64,000 bases of DNA from Phoebastria nigripes (lineage: Eukaryota > Chordata > Aves > Procellariiformes > Diomedeidae). The notes under the pieces were generated by a model that saw nothing but the letters and a program-made list of their open reading frames with translations, was not told where the DNA came from and did not search any database. Positions 1 through 11,400 of this stretch are shown piece after piece; within the stretch, counting starts at the first letter, position 1; each line of letters opens with the position of its first letter. The stretch is from the NCBI GenBank assembly GCA_035582835.1, contig JAYKAV010000478.1, positions 564,839 to 628,838 on the forward strand, given 5' to 3'. A program made the position numbers and the translations under genes.

Positions 1-1088
1 TTTTTTTTTTTTTTTTTTTGTCAGTAGAAAAATTAACTGGACAAGGTTGAGAAGGATTTCAGTATTGTTTTACTATGAAACCGTCTTTTCAAGTCCACAG
101 TCAGTCTTCTGGGAGGAAAAAAGCTCCATCCCAACGTGATTATGGTCTGCAACGCTAGACTTAGCTGCAGATAGAAATAGCTTCAAGCAGTATTAACAGG
201 GTCAAGAGCAGCGATGTGACTGTTTCACTGCAGTCTTATCGTAAGTGAAACTTGTTACCTGAATGCCTTTAATTCTTTGGGACTTCCAATCCCACTTGGG
301 CTTTGAAGACAAACATGAAATCATGCCCTTCTAGCACAAGTATGGTCTCTCTCTCCTCCTCTCCCCCCTGTATCTGCTTGATACCTAGCCTGAGTAGCCT
401 CCTCTCTGCAATAGCAGAGATTTTTTAGGAGTAGCTATTACTGTTTGTAGTTCAGACTCCATGTGCAGAACTCGAGCTAAGAAGTCCTGCTTTGGAGTTG
501 CCTACGGTAAAAAAATCCTGACCTTCCTATCTCACTGCTACCTATGGGTTCCAGTAATCGTGGAGGACTCGAGCCGTCACTGCGGTCACTTGGTGGGTTA
601 TTGCATGTGTCGGTCCCTCAGCGAGAGGGAGAAATTTTGGGAGAGGAGAGGCAAAAGCCCCCTTAGTGCAGACAAATCTCTTGCAACCCCATGAGAGAGC
701 AGAAAGGAGCGCGGTCTGGCTCCGGGGTTATTGGGGAATTGCTGTAAAAGAAAAAGCATTCGAGACTTCAGTGGCCTCTCTTTTTGATAGGTGCATTTGT
801 AGCTGTAAGAAACAGGGAGACCTGTTGAATGGTGTAATCAGAGGGGAGAAAGGAGACCCCTCTACAGCCTGTCTGGGCTCAAACCTCAGTTCTCAGAATA
901 AAAATCCTGTTCTCGGAATAAAAGGTGCAAAGTTACTTCTCCCTCTTCTCTTTCACTGGTTTTCCTGGCCAATGCCTTCAGTTCCGTGCTGAATCAAGTC
1001 TTGAAACCTCGATTCCTCACCATGTCTTTTGCTAGTTTCACGTGACTTTTAAGTAGAATAAACATGTAACATCTGTTTCCACCTTCAG
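1..1088. other. Spacer upstream of the CD59-like coding exons
   Basis: The stretch opens with 19 T bases, possibly a poly(A) tail of an inverted retro-element cut by the window edge. I see no exon that I can support. A 5' untranslated exon of the CD59-like gene is expected here or further upstream, because the first coding exon begins with a splice acceptor. The short open frames at 461-992 have no recognisable family features. Confidence 0.5.
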
Positions 1089-1166
1089 ATTAGGGGAGAA
1101 GCATGACCAAGATGAACTGCATCCTGTTAACGGCCTGCATTGTTCTGGTTGCTTTTTGTAGTTGTG
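1089..1166 (+). CDS. CD59-like coding exon 1: signal peptide
   Basis: The acceptor is CCTTCAG at 1082-1088 and the donor is GTGAGT at 1167. The ATG at 1103 starts MTKMNCILLTACIVLVAFCSC, a typical signal peptide. A second in-frame ATG follows at codon 4. The exon ends in phase 1. Confidence 0.82.
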
Positions 1167-3681
1167 GTGAGTACAAGGGAGGTGCTTTCCTGATGTAACG
1201 TTATGACGGGGGCTGAGGAAATCACGGAAAAAATGTCGGAGAAGGAAAAATAAGAAGAAAAAATAAGAAAAATAAGAAAAAAGGCCTGCATTATTTAATA
1301 CCACTTTGGGGAATGACGGTAACCATTGAAGTAGGGCTTAGTTTCTGTTGCTGATTGTCTTTTGGTTAGAAGAGAGAATTGGGGGCAGAATATGATGCTG
1401 CTTAATGTGGCAACAGGCTGTTGTGTTTTGCTGCTAGAAGATTGGAATTCCTGTTGTGTAAATTGGAAAGCAGGTGTATAGCACGAGAGAGAAACGAGAT
1501 GAAATCAAAAAGGGATGGAACAAAATTCTGCGAAAAGTGTCTCTTCTTGTCTGTCCTTTTGGAAAAGGCAATCTTTAAGAGTAGATGAAAGAAGCAAACC
1601 CTTAATATGTTATTCTGCAGGGACATAAAGGTAAGTGTTTTTAAAAATGACGTTAAGTCCATGCTTCAAAATCTTCCTTTCAAAATTGCCAGTCTCTATT
1701 TGTACGCTGACAAAAGCTTGTAAATTTTAGCTTGAGTCTAATAACCAGGCATATGTTTTGGGACAGTTAGATGCAGATGATGATTCTTCTTTTTTTCCTT
1801 TTTAATGCTGCCACTGTTTCAGTACTTTATTATTCGGTAAAGATAAACCTCTGTCTTCTTAGGTTATACCCTAAGGTGTTACCACTGTGAGAACAGCCCT
1901 TCCTTGTGCAAGACCAATAGCACTTGCTTAGCCACTGAAGATACTTGCTTGCAGATGAAATTTGGTATGTATACTGTCCTACAGACCTAAAATAAACACG
2001 GTTATATCACTTTTCATTGCCTGTACGCTTCTAATCTGGCCTTAGCGTGCATTTCTTAGCCTCGCTCCAAAGAAGGTTGCGAATACTTTTGAAGGTCATG
2101 CTTATAGTAAATTGATATATTTTGACTTCCGAGCAACTGATAATGATGATTTAGATAGCTGATTTATACTTGTACAAGCATATACACAGATATCTGTATA
2201 TCCAGATTTAAAAAAAAAAATAACCAACAAAAAACCTACCACCTAAGGGAGTGGGATAAAATAGGAGACAGCGATGACTTTAAGATATAAAAACCTTTGC
2301 CCTGAATTTGTTACACTTTAAAAACAGATAAAGCATGTGTAACCTGCAAAATAAACCTGCAGGTGAAGACTCGGTCGTTTGTGAATTGACACTGTTAAAC
2401 TAAATGCTCTTACCCTGAGGGTGAAGTCACCTGCATCTCAGGAAGATGGTCAAGGATATTCGGGGCACAGAGTTACCGATCGAGTTGTTAAATAATATTT
2501 AAGTAACTCTTTTACAACGAGTGACAGGAGTTTCACTGGAAAAACAGAAGTACCGAGTCAACTGAAATAATCTCCTGCTTTCCCAGCTGGTTCCCTCTGC
2601 CCTAGAACGACTGTTGGGCTGGCTTTGGACAGCGGGGACCAGGGTGGGGTGGGGTGGGACTGCTCTGTTCCTCGGGATGGTCCCTGCCAAAGCTCATGAC
2701 TTGGCATGGAAGAAGGAAAGCTGCTAACGCCGCTGGACCAGGACGCTGCTCTGTGCTGCTTGCCTCCTAAGGAATTTTCTCTTTTGCTATTTCCCTTGAG
2801 CCTAAACCTTCACGAGCACAAACTTTTGAGCATGCAGCCTACGGCGGTTGTCCATTGTCAGCGTCAGGAGTCGAGTACTCGAGGTGTCAAGCTAGGGAAG
2901 ATGGAGGACANGTTGTTTCATCTCTGGTGTCCAGGGGAAAGAGCGAGAAAAGGGGAGGGCTCTTCCAGCTCTGTCTTCTGCATGTTGCTTCTGGAAATGA
3001 AGCCGGTCAGATCCGACGGGACGTGTCTTCAGCACAAACACTAGCTTGAGTTACTGGACTCGCTCTGAGCTTTGGGGAGGGAGAACGCCCGTGCTGTAGG
3101 ACGATACAAGAGCAATGCCAGTTGAGCTAGATGGTGATGCGCTGTCTGTCTCCGTCAGGAGCCTCAGAGCAGGTATCACTCAAGCTCCACCCTGTATCTC
3201 CCAGTGGGTCATTTGGACTGAATCGGAAGCACTGGTTAGCTTGAGCTAGACATCTTTCTTAACCTATGGCTAAGAGCTACAAGAGAGTGCTGTGGAGGCA
3301 GAACCATGGCTTGCTATCGCTATTTGCACTACTAAATTCCTAGTGAAGGCAAATTTGGAAACTTCTAACACTTGAAAAGAAGCTAAAAAAGCAAGTGTGT
3401 GGCAGTCTAGGCAGCGATTCTCTCTCCATACCAAAAATGGTATTACTTTCAGTATTCTCTTTATCTGTTTCTTTTTTTTTTTTGTAGGTAAATTGAGAAC
3501 TTCTTCCTGCTGGAAGGCATCCCAGTGCAGTATGAATGATATTGCTGAATTCTTCCAGTTGGATAATTTTGAATTCTTTTGCTGCCAACACGACTTGTGC
3601 AATGAAGGCGCAATTACTGGGGTTAACAAAGCAGCCTTCAGTATTGCCTCGGTAATGACCATGTTATGGATGCTTCTGTAA
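1103..3681 (+). CDS. CD59-like GPI-anchored Ly6/uPAR protein (joined 1103-1166, 1863-1964, 3488-3681)
   Basis: Three exons joined by phase-1 introns give a 119-residue precursor. Residues 1-21 form a signal peptide rich in hydrophobic residues. The mature part starts near LRCYHC and has ten cysteines spaced as in CD59, including CWKASQC, ND and the closing CCQHDLCN signature of the three-finger fold. The Trp-Lys after the sixth cysteine matches the pair in CD59 (Trp40) known to contribute to complement C8/C9 binding. An NST glycosylation sequon sits close to the CD59 glycan position. After the last cysteine, a short linker (NEGA, likely anchor site) leads to a hydrophobic tail that ends at the stop, as expected for GPI attachment. 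CD59 blocks assembly of the membrane attack complex at the cell surface; that role is inferred here. It could be CD59 itself or a lineage-specific paralogue. The exon split (signal peptide, N half, C half) matches the CD59 gene. Confidence 0.87.
1236..1283. repeat. Purine-rich low-complexity tract (AAATAAGA-like)
   Basis: A-rich sequence with repeated AAATAAGAA units in the first intron of the CD59-like gene. Confidence 0.75.
1863..1964 (+). CDS. CD59-like coding exon 2: first half of the three-finger domain
   Basis: The acceptor is TTCTTAG and the donor is GTATGT; both ends are phase 1. It encodes GYTLRCYHCENSPSLC and continues through the NST sequon to CLQMKFG, contributing five of the ten cysteines. 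Confidence 0.85.
2642..2659. repeat. Short GGGTG repeat
   Basis: Three to four tandem GGGTG units in the second intron of the CD59-like gene. Confidence 0.7.
3488..3681 (+). CDS. CD59-like last coding exon: second half and GPI signal
   Basis: A long T tract ending TTTGTAG precedes the exon. It encodes the CWK...C, CC and DLCN cysteines, then a C-terminal hydrophobic stretch (AAFSIASVMTMLWMLL) and a TAA stop at 3679-3681. The antisense frame over this region is only a shadow. Confidence 0.87.
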
Positions 3682-4720
3682 TAATCCTGATTTGTATGCT
3701 GTACTTTCAAGCTGAAATTATACAAAATCATTAACTCTTTTCTGAATTGCAATTCTCACATTTTCATTTCCTAACTGTGGGCTGAAATGTTACCTTTTAA
3801 TTTTAAATTCTGTTTCCTAAGGTTCCATCTGTTAAATCACAGACATGTATTGTTACCAGTTATAGGGAATTTGGATATTTTGGCCTGCCATCTTCATGGG
3901 GAAAATACCTTGTTATGAAGTAGTGTTATCTTGTGGAGAACCTGGGCAGACTTCAGTGGGTGACGTGAAAGGAAAGAAATACTATAGGTTTTATGCTGGA
4001 AAACTCATTTCTTACCATCCCATAAATTGTAATTAATTCTGGTTGGGATTTCTGGGTTGATTTTTTTTGTTTGTTTGTTTTTTGATGCTACCTTGTCATA
4101 CACCAAGCAGTGGATTTGCCCTCAACACAAGAAGTGTTGGATCATAAGTATAAACTTGCTGCAGTCTTCATAATGAGTATGGAAATACTTAGTTTCAAGT
4201 GACATAGACTCTGTTCCCATCACTGTAACATTTTTTTTTTTTTTCTTCATACAAATGAATAATATGACCTTGTAAGTACCGTTATTTTGGGAGAAAGCAC
4301 CTACATTTCTTAAACGAAAATAATGCTGTAAGTGAGAAACACTTTTCCCTCTTTTCATATTTCTGTGAGCATTCAGACAACATGTGCTAGCTTCTTTTTT
4401 TTTTTTTTTCCTTATACTTGATCCATGTCTAGGATTTTAACTAAGCATGTGCTTTGCACCGAGTATTTATTGGTATACTGAAAATTGTTTAAAAAATGCT
4501 AAGGAATTGAAATGGCACATCTAGTTTATTTTCCCACAGTTAGCTTTTGGTTTTTCTTGGGAACAGTGACATGTAAACTTTACCCTTCAAGCTTCCATCT
4601 AAGAGTATTAAACAAAACCTTGCAGAACTTTATATTTTGACTTTTATGCAACTCTATAAATGCCAATACAAAATATACCTGTATTTATGTAGCATGAATA
4701 AAAACCGCTCGGTTTGTATG
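3682..4720 (+). other. Probable 3' untranslated region of the CD59-like gene
   Basis: AT-rich non-coding sequence with several T runs. It ends near an AATAAA at 4697-4702 that is followed within about 15 bases by a GT-rich element (GGTTTGTATGTGTA), the usual arrangement of a vertebrate poly(A) site. A second AATAAA at 5098-5103 is an alternative end. Confidence 0.5.
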
Positions 4721-4726
4721 TGTACG
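4697..4726 (+). promoter_or_regulatory. Candidate poly(A) signal and GU-rich element for the CD59-like gene
   Basis: AATAAA followed by a short C/G spacer and a TG-rich stretch. It is placed about 1 kb after the stop codon. Confidence 0.5.
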
Positions 4727-5320
4727 AGGTCTGAAGCTGAAATACTCTGTACCTTGCTCTGCCTCAGTGGTGGAGACAGACCTTTGATACTTCTCCAGTA
4801 CTTAGGGACCCTCTCAGTCAGGTACAATGTCAAATTCTCCTTTTTCTCTTCTGGAGCTCTTGGCACGTCCCTGCAAGAGTCGTGGTCCATTGCCAGTGGC
4901 GTATTCTCTTTCTGAGGACCCTCGTTTGTGTTACGCAGGGTGCCAGTGACACCCGTTCACCCAGTCATAACAAGGGTGTTGCTCCAAATCCATGATGTAT
5001 TCTGCAGTGTATCTTTTGGTTAAGCTTATCTTAGCTGTGAAAACATCCTGGGATCTCTCTGATCACTTGAAATATGGAAGTTGTCCTGTCTTTGATTAAT
5101 AAAAATGTCAAAAAAGAAAATGTGGAGAGTGTGGTTCTTTATCGGCATGCTATTTACAGCTGGATATAACTCGAGTCGTTTCCGTGTGAGATGCATCCAT
5201 GCTTCCCATCCAGAGACTCTCAACAAGCTGCAAGTAGACTTCTCTCACTTCTTCTCTGGAGATGGGTGCTATGTGTGGTCGGTTCATTTTGGCAGGGTGG
5301 TTATTTGCTTTAGGGAGCTG

Positions 5321-5587
5321 TTTGATAGGACAAGGGGGAATGGTTTTAAACTAAAAGAGGGTAGATTCAGGCTAGATAGAAGGAAGAAATTTTTTTACGC
5401 TGAGGGTGGTGAAACACTGGCACAGGTTGCCCAGAGAGGTGGTAGATGCCCCATCCCTGGAAACATTCAAGGTCAGGTTGGACGAGGCTCTGAGCAACCT
5501 GATCTCGTTGAAGATGTCCCTGCCCGTGGCAGGGGAGTTGGACCAGATGACCTTTAAAGGTCACTTCCAAACCCAAACCCTTCTGTG
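5321..5587 (+). mobile_element. CR1 LINE fragment, 5'-truncated, + orientation
   Basis: It carries the tail of CR1 ORF2 in broken frames: FDRTRGNGFKLKEGRFRLD in one frame, then [20 protein letters not shown] in another, so at least one frameshift separates them. It closes with the typical GACCAGATGACC...AAACCC 3' region and TTCTGTG at 5581-5587, the CR1 terminal octamer. Severe 5' truncation is normal for CR1. It is a dead copy. Confidence 0.88.
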
Positions 5588-7610
5588 CTTGGAAATGAGG
5601 AGAGGTAGTGATCTTTCTCTAGGCGAACTAACAACGATGTGGCACTGGGGGGAAGCAGTAGAATATGTGGTCCCTCAACCTCTTCTACCTCAGAATTGTC
5701 TTATTGGAGATACGACTATGCCATGATTTGTGGGGGGGGAGGGAAGAGTTCTCCCTGCGTGACTGCTTTAACAGCTGAAGCGTGGCATGTAACATGCTTA
5801 CTGTGATTGCTCTCGGAGCAATCCTGTCTGCCGTTTTCCACTATCGCATGTTTTTATTCTCCTGTGTACTGACTAGATTTCTTTGTGGAAGTACCGGTTG
5901 TTTCTTCTCCTCCCTTTTCTCCCCCCGCCTTAGTTCTTGGCTTTAGCTAACTTCTAATATCTGTTTCAGGAGGGAAAACAATTACATGTGATAATCCCCA
6001 AGTTGTAAATGACCTTAATAGAAATTGTTGGCTTGAAGTGTGTGGCTAAGTTGAATAGAAAGCATTTTAGTTGATACTTGTGAAGCCAGACAACTGGAAA
6101 ACATATTTTCCTCCTCTCTCACAGGCTAATTATACTTGGAACCTTTTGATGCGCATTCTCAATCCAACAGGTACTAGAAATGGTGATTTGATGTTGGGCT
6201 AGAAAGAAGAAAACAGTCCTTGATTTCCCACTCTCTTGTCCTTCCATCTTTTTATTTCCCATCTGATTAACAAAAGCAGACACTTAAAAGACAGCAATTT
6301 CTGCACAGTGACTTTTTCCACTGACGCGCCGCCATTTGTCAAGCTCTTGCTCATTTTAGATGAAAAAGTGGTATTAAAGCAGTGACTCAACATACAGTTG
6401 GGGGAAGGTTTGTAGCAGAGGAGGTATATTGTGTTAGACAAGCTGATAGATTCCCTATGCTTAAACCGTCTTGGTTGCAGCATTTTTGCTCCACTATATT
6501 GTCAATGTCTCTCTCTTGATGGTCGGCACTTTTAAACCTGTTTGATTGCTGTACGGTCTGCATATGTAAAATATTCTTTTTTTTATAAGCACAAAAAGAA
6601 GCTCTGTATTTTGTCTGTGTGATAATAGTTCGAACAATCATTTTTAACATTTTGGTTTTTGATAGCCTTGAACACTTTCTTGTCTAATCTATCGTATTTC
6701 TCCTTCCTTTCTTTTCTAGAAGCAGTTTGAACAACGAGTCCTTGTGTTTTGTGCTCTAGAAGGCCACTTCTTTTGTAAAGATCAACAGGAACAGTGTTTA
6801 ATTCTTGTGGTGAGAATGCATGTAGCAAAGTAAGAGAATTTGCTATGATAGCAAACAACTTTTAAAAAAAATGCCTAGATTTCAAGTGGAAAGCATCCCT
6901 TTTGTCCCTCTCCTGGGAAAGGCAGATGAGTTACGTAGGCTGATTCTCATCTCGTGCTGTTTACAAGCTAAAAGGTGATGCAAGGTTTCATGTTTTGATA
7001 TATATTTGCATCTTCTAAGCCTGCGTGGTCTGACTGGTGAGCTCTCTCCTGCAGAAAGAGTTGTTGAACAGCGACTGCTGCTTGAACATTGGCACTTCTC
7101 CCACTGCTGCTGCATTATGTCCAGATTTGATGGCCAGCCCTCAAAGATGGGTGGCCAGAGGCATCAAAACTTTAGATCAAATACAGTTCCATTTAGTGAT
7201 AGTAAGACAATATAGTACAGGGTGCCAGTGATCAATTCTGCATACAAGTATCGCATCAGTGCAAATAATTGGTTTTGCTTTAGGTTTGCATACGCTTCAA
7301 AGACAGCTCCATCTTTGCTCTGAGCTACAGAGCAAACAACCCTCATTAGGTTATTATAAAATTTTCTGTAGCAGTAATTGGTCATTTGTGCGTATAGCCT
7401 TGGTACAGTCTTGTGACTGTTCACTTTTATATACGTCCCTATTCTTAAGTCAATGTTTTTTTCACTCTGCGTAACAGTAGGGTTAATGTGTATGATCATT
7501 TCTTGACTCTTATTTATATCTAATTATGGCACTGTTATTGGATGGACTGGAATTTAGCTCTTTTCCGGTTGTAACAGCTAATTACAAGGAAACGAAGGGC
7601 TGGTGGGCAG

Positions 7611-7948
7611 TCACAGCATCACAGAATGGCTGAGGCTGGAAGGGACCCCTGGAGGTATCTGGTCCAACCCCCCCTGCTCAAGGAGGGCCATCTAAAGCCA
7701 ATTGCCCAGGACCACATCCGGATGGCTTTTGAATATCCCCAAGGATGGAGACTCCACCACCACCTCTCTGGGCAACCTGTGCCAGTGCTTGGTCACCCTC
7801 ACAGTGAAAAAGTGTTTCCTGATGTTCAGAGGGAACCTCCTGTGTTTCAGTTTGTGCCCGTTGCCTCTGGTCCCGTCAGTGGGCAGCACTGAAAAGAGCC
7901 TGGCTCCATCTTCTTTGCCCCCTCCTCCGTTCAGGTATTTATATTCAT
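7611..7948 (-). mobile_element. CR1 LINE, 3' part of a split copy, minus orientation
   Basis: Read on the minus strand it encodes the end of CR1 ORF2 ([19 protein letters not shown], then [16 protein letters not shown]) followed by the 3' untranslated end, which reaches ATTCTGTGATGCTGTGA at the low-coordinate edge. It appears to be the continuation of the fragment at 8055-8458, separated from it by a younger CR1 insertion. Confidence 0.88.
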
Positions 7949-8054
7949 CATAGAAGCATAGAATCATTAAGGTTGGAAAAGACCTCTAAGATCATCGAGT
8001 CCAACNGTCAACCCAACACCACCATGCCCACTAAACCATGTCCCTAAGNGCCTC
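7949..8054 (-). mobile_element. Short CR1 3' end inserted within another CR1
   Basis: It begins (minus-strand 3' end) with two octamers, CATAGAAG and CATAGAAT on +, followed by the CR1 3' end text around TTGGAAAAGACCTCTAAGATC. Only about 105 bp are present. The flanks on both sides belong to one other CR1 copy. The far boundary is approximate; two N bases lie inside. Confidence 0.78.
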
Positions 8055-8458
8055 AGGTCCTCCCTGAACCTTCCCTAGGATGAACAGTCCCAGCTCCCTC
8101 AGCCTTTCCTCACAGCAGAGATGCTCCAGTCCCTTCATCATCTTGGTAGCCCTTTGCTGTACTCTCTCCAGTATGTCCATGTCTCTTTTGTACTGGGGAG
8201 CCCAGAACTGGACACAGTACCCCAGGTGTGGTCTCACCAGTGCTGAGCAGAGGGGAAGGATCACCTCCCCTGACCTGCTGGCAATACTTTGCCTAATGCA
8301 GCCCAGGATACCATTTGTCTTCTTTGCAGCAAGGGCACATTGCTGGCTCATGTTCAACTTGGTGTCCACCAGGACCCTGAAATCCTCTCCTGCAAAGCTG
8401 CTTTCCAACTGGTCAACCCCCAGCATGTACTGGTGCCTGGGGTTATTCCCAGTCTTTG
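8055..8458 (-). mobile_element. CR1 LINE, reverse-transcriptase C-terminal part of the split copy, minus orientation
   Basis: The minus strand reads as the C-terminal section of CR1 ORF2, with recognisable stretches such as [39 protein letters not shown] and ERLRELGLF. The frame is open for about 130 codons, so it is not greatly decayed. It is 5'-truncated near 8458. Its protein continues in the fragment at 7611-7948. Confidence 0.88.
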
Positions 8459-11400
8459 AGGTGGGGGTCACAAAATAGGGCTTGAACCCCAGGGACTCCT
8501 AAGTTTAGGCCATCCTCAGTGGGAAGTGCGGGTGCCAGATATTTTATGTGGTTTAGCTGTGTCCTGTAAGATACAGGATGATGCAAAATACAGTCAGGGT
8601 GAACTGCTGTATTACTGTGCAAATGTGCCTACTGCTCTCTGCAGTGAGGGCTGGGTAACTTGCCTCTACTGTCTGGGTTTTTTCGGGTTTGTTTTGTAAT
8701 TATCTAAATGGTTTCCTCTGGTCTGAATTAGCGGCATGACTAAAACCTCATCCTTAGCTGTTTACATTTGAGCATGCTTTTTTTGCCGATACACATCATT
8801 TATGTACTAATGGCCATCTAACCATCAAAGAGTATTCTTCCCTGCATCTACTTCTCAATATTCGTTGCTCTCATAAGCATTAGTCCCTTTTTTGGGGCAC
8901 AAATTCACAAAGGAGTTATTTTTCCCTATAGGCATCTGAAGAAGGAGCTAGCAAATGGAAGCTGCAGTAGCAGCATGCGGTGTGTGCAGAAATGCGTTCT
9001 TGTGATCTGTCTTTGCCATTAATTCCTCCTTCAATCCCTCCTCCTACTTTCTGCCTTCTGCGTGGTGGTGACTAGCTGTCCTTTGACTTGAACTTGGGCA
9101 TGGAGAGCATGGAAGCCCCATAGTACTGGTGGGAAGGTGGGGCTGATATACCTGGTTGGTAGGGATTTTGCTTTATCCTATCTGAAGTCCTTCTCTAGTT
9201 TTACCATCACTCATCAAAGATAAGGTGGGATGTCTCCGTGCTATTTCAGGATGCAGGAAATTGTGAAAAGAAGCAGATGCATGGGAAAAAACAGACAGGC
9301 AGAGCAAGTAATTTCCTCCCACTGCTTGTGGGAGTGAGAGGAATGAGGAGGCTGACCTGCCAGGAGCTTTTATTTTGTAAAAAGGAGGAGGAATTGCTAA
9401 GATAATAAAGTAGTCCCAACAGAGAACTGCACATGAAGTAACTTGCTGTTGCGCTAACCGGGACATCTGGATACTGCCATTATATAAATATTAAATGCAT
9501 TTAATAACAGCGGTGTTCCTCCAGCTGGAAGAGAGTTTAATGTCTCTGAATCTCTATGTGCCTCCGAGGGGCTTGCATGTCGCTGGTAAATACAGTCAGT
9601 CCTAGGGTTGGCATCATAACAGGGAAGTTAGGCTGCAAGCTAGGCCTAAACGTCCAAGCCAGCATTATCTGGAAGATGCCCACGTGTGTTCGGGCAGAAA
9701 CCAGTACACGGCGCTTTCTGACTGGATAACACAGTGTTAATATTGCACTAACAGGACCGTGATAACAGCATTCTGCATTGTAGAGAGGGAGAAGAGAGCA
9801 GCTAATTTGGCTGTGGGATCCCTGAAAGAAGTAGGTTGCCATTTCCACTCCCATCTTGCCAAGAATAATTTATACATTGGGATAAAATAAAGACCTGCAG
9901 ATGATATTATTTTTATGTGTTTATATGCTGCATTGATTATTACAGTATGACAATTTANAGCATAGGAAAAACTGTCCTGGAGCCTAGAAAAGTGAAAGCT
10001 TAAAAATGCCTCTGGTTTCTTTCACTTAAGTGGAATGAATAAAAAAGATGTTTGGAGCAAAGTTTCAGAAAAGAAAGTTTTCTGAAACGAGAAACTCATT
10101 CTGAAGAGTCAAGTAAGGTGATGATACAGGTATACACATGAAGCAACAGGGACCTAAATACCCCAGGCAACATTGATATGCACATCCCCATGTACGAGAG
10201 CTGAAAATTCTGTAATTCTTGCTTCCTGCAGAGACTACAGGGCAGGCTCTCCGCAGAGACCTATCCTTCTTTACATGCAAGCCGTCTATATTGACGTCTT
10301 TTTGTATATACCTTCTGCTTCTGCTGCACTTGGTTTTACTTCAAAGCCCCAGATGTTTATTTAGCTATGGATGAGGAGGGCTGTGCTGTAACAACGGCTG
10401 TTAGCAGAATTTCAATATTGCAGATACAATGCAGAAAAATCTCTGCTCAGAAATGAAGGAAGAGGAAAAATTACCTGAATATAGACGGACTTAACGTTTT
10501 GGATTATTGCGTCTGAACGCGCCCTCCTGCATATGAAAATCTCTACATATGATCCAATGTTGGTTCCATTTGAGCAGTTAGGAGTCTTGCGTTGACTTAG
10601 ATGCTCCCGGGATTCAGATCCCAGCACCGTTCTGAGTCTAGCTGAGTTACTCATGGCACGCTGCTGCTGTTCAGGAACAGTAACTTCACCGTTCCTCACT
10701 GCACAGGGTTGGTTTGGTGCTCGATACGATTTAAAACAGCCACTTATACCACTTTGGTGGCAACAATAATTCCTGTTTTCTCCTTTCTGACGGCTATTCA
10801 GAGATGCTACTTTGGGGCAGGTTTGGAGAAAGACAAACAAGGCTGCGGAGATACTGCAGGATGGGGCTAAAATCATGAAGGTTACAGGTTCAGTAGACGG
10901 AGGTTGTGGTCAGACGCACTCTGGTATTTGTTTTGGAGACCGCTGCAAACCTAAATTGACTGAAGCAAGCCATAGTGCAAACATGACTGTCTACCTTGTG
11001 CTCTGCTGGATGCATAAGGAGGACTAATTGGTGAGTGTAGTAACGAGAATACTGGCTTAAAAGTTTCCGTTGCTTTTTAAGGATCCAAGTTTCCTTTAGG
11101 GTTCATTAAAATGCACCCTACAACATTTTTGAATCACTAGCTAGCCCAACAGTGTTTTGAGGGTGCGACACGGTGCTTTTTTTCCCCATTTGTATGATTC
11201 CCGAAGAAGCCTTTATTCTCATGAGCGCTCTGCGCCACATTCAAGCCCGCAGTGCTGTAGTTCATTTCATGCTCATACTCCTATTTCCAGAGATGCTCAT
11301 GTCCTCCAGAGAACTTCAGGCACCCATCATCATCATCTGTCATATTACTAAATGGTCAAGGCATGGATGAGAACACGCACAACGCAGTATAATTGTTTAG

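Noticed and set aside
461..992. Two overlapping + frames near the window start
   Set aside because: No family features, no splice logic linking them to the CD59-like exons.
3270..3752. 160-codon minus-strand frame
   Set aside because: It lies antisense over the last exon of the CD59-like gene, whose cysteine pattern is a clear family match; the minus frame has no such support.
10812..11027. 71-codon + frame with several cysteines
   Set aside because: Cysteine spacing does not fit the Ly6 fold and it overlaps the other unassigned frame; no splice support.
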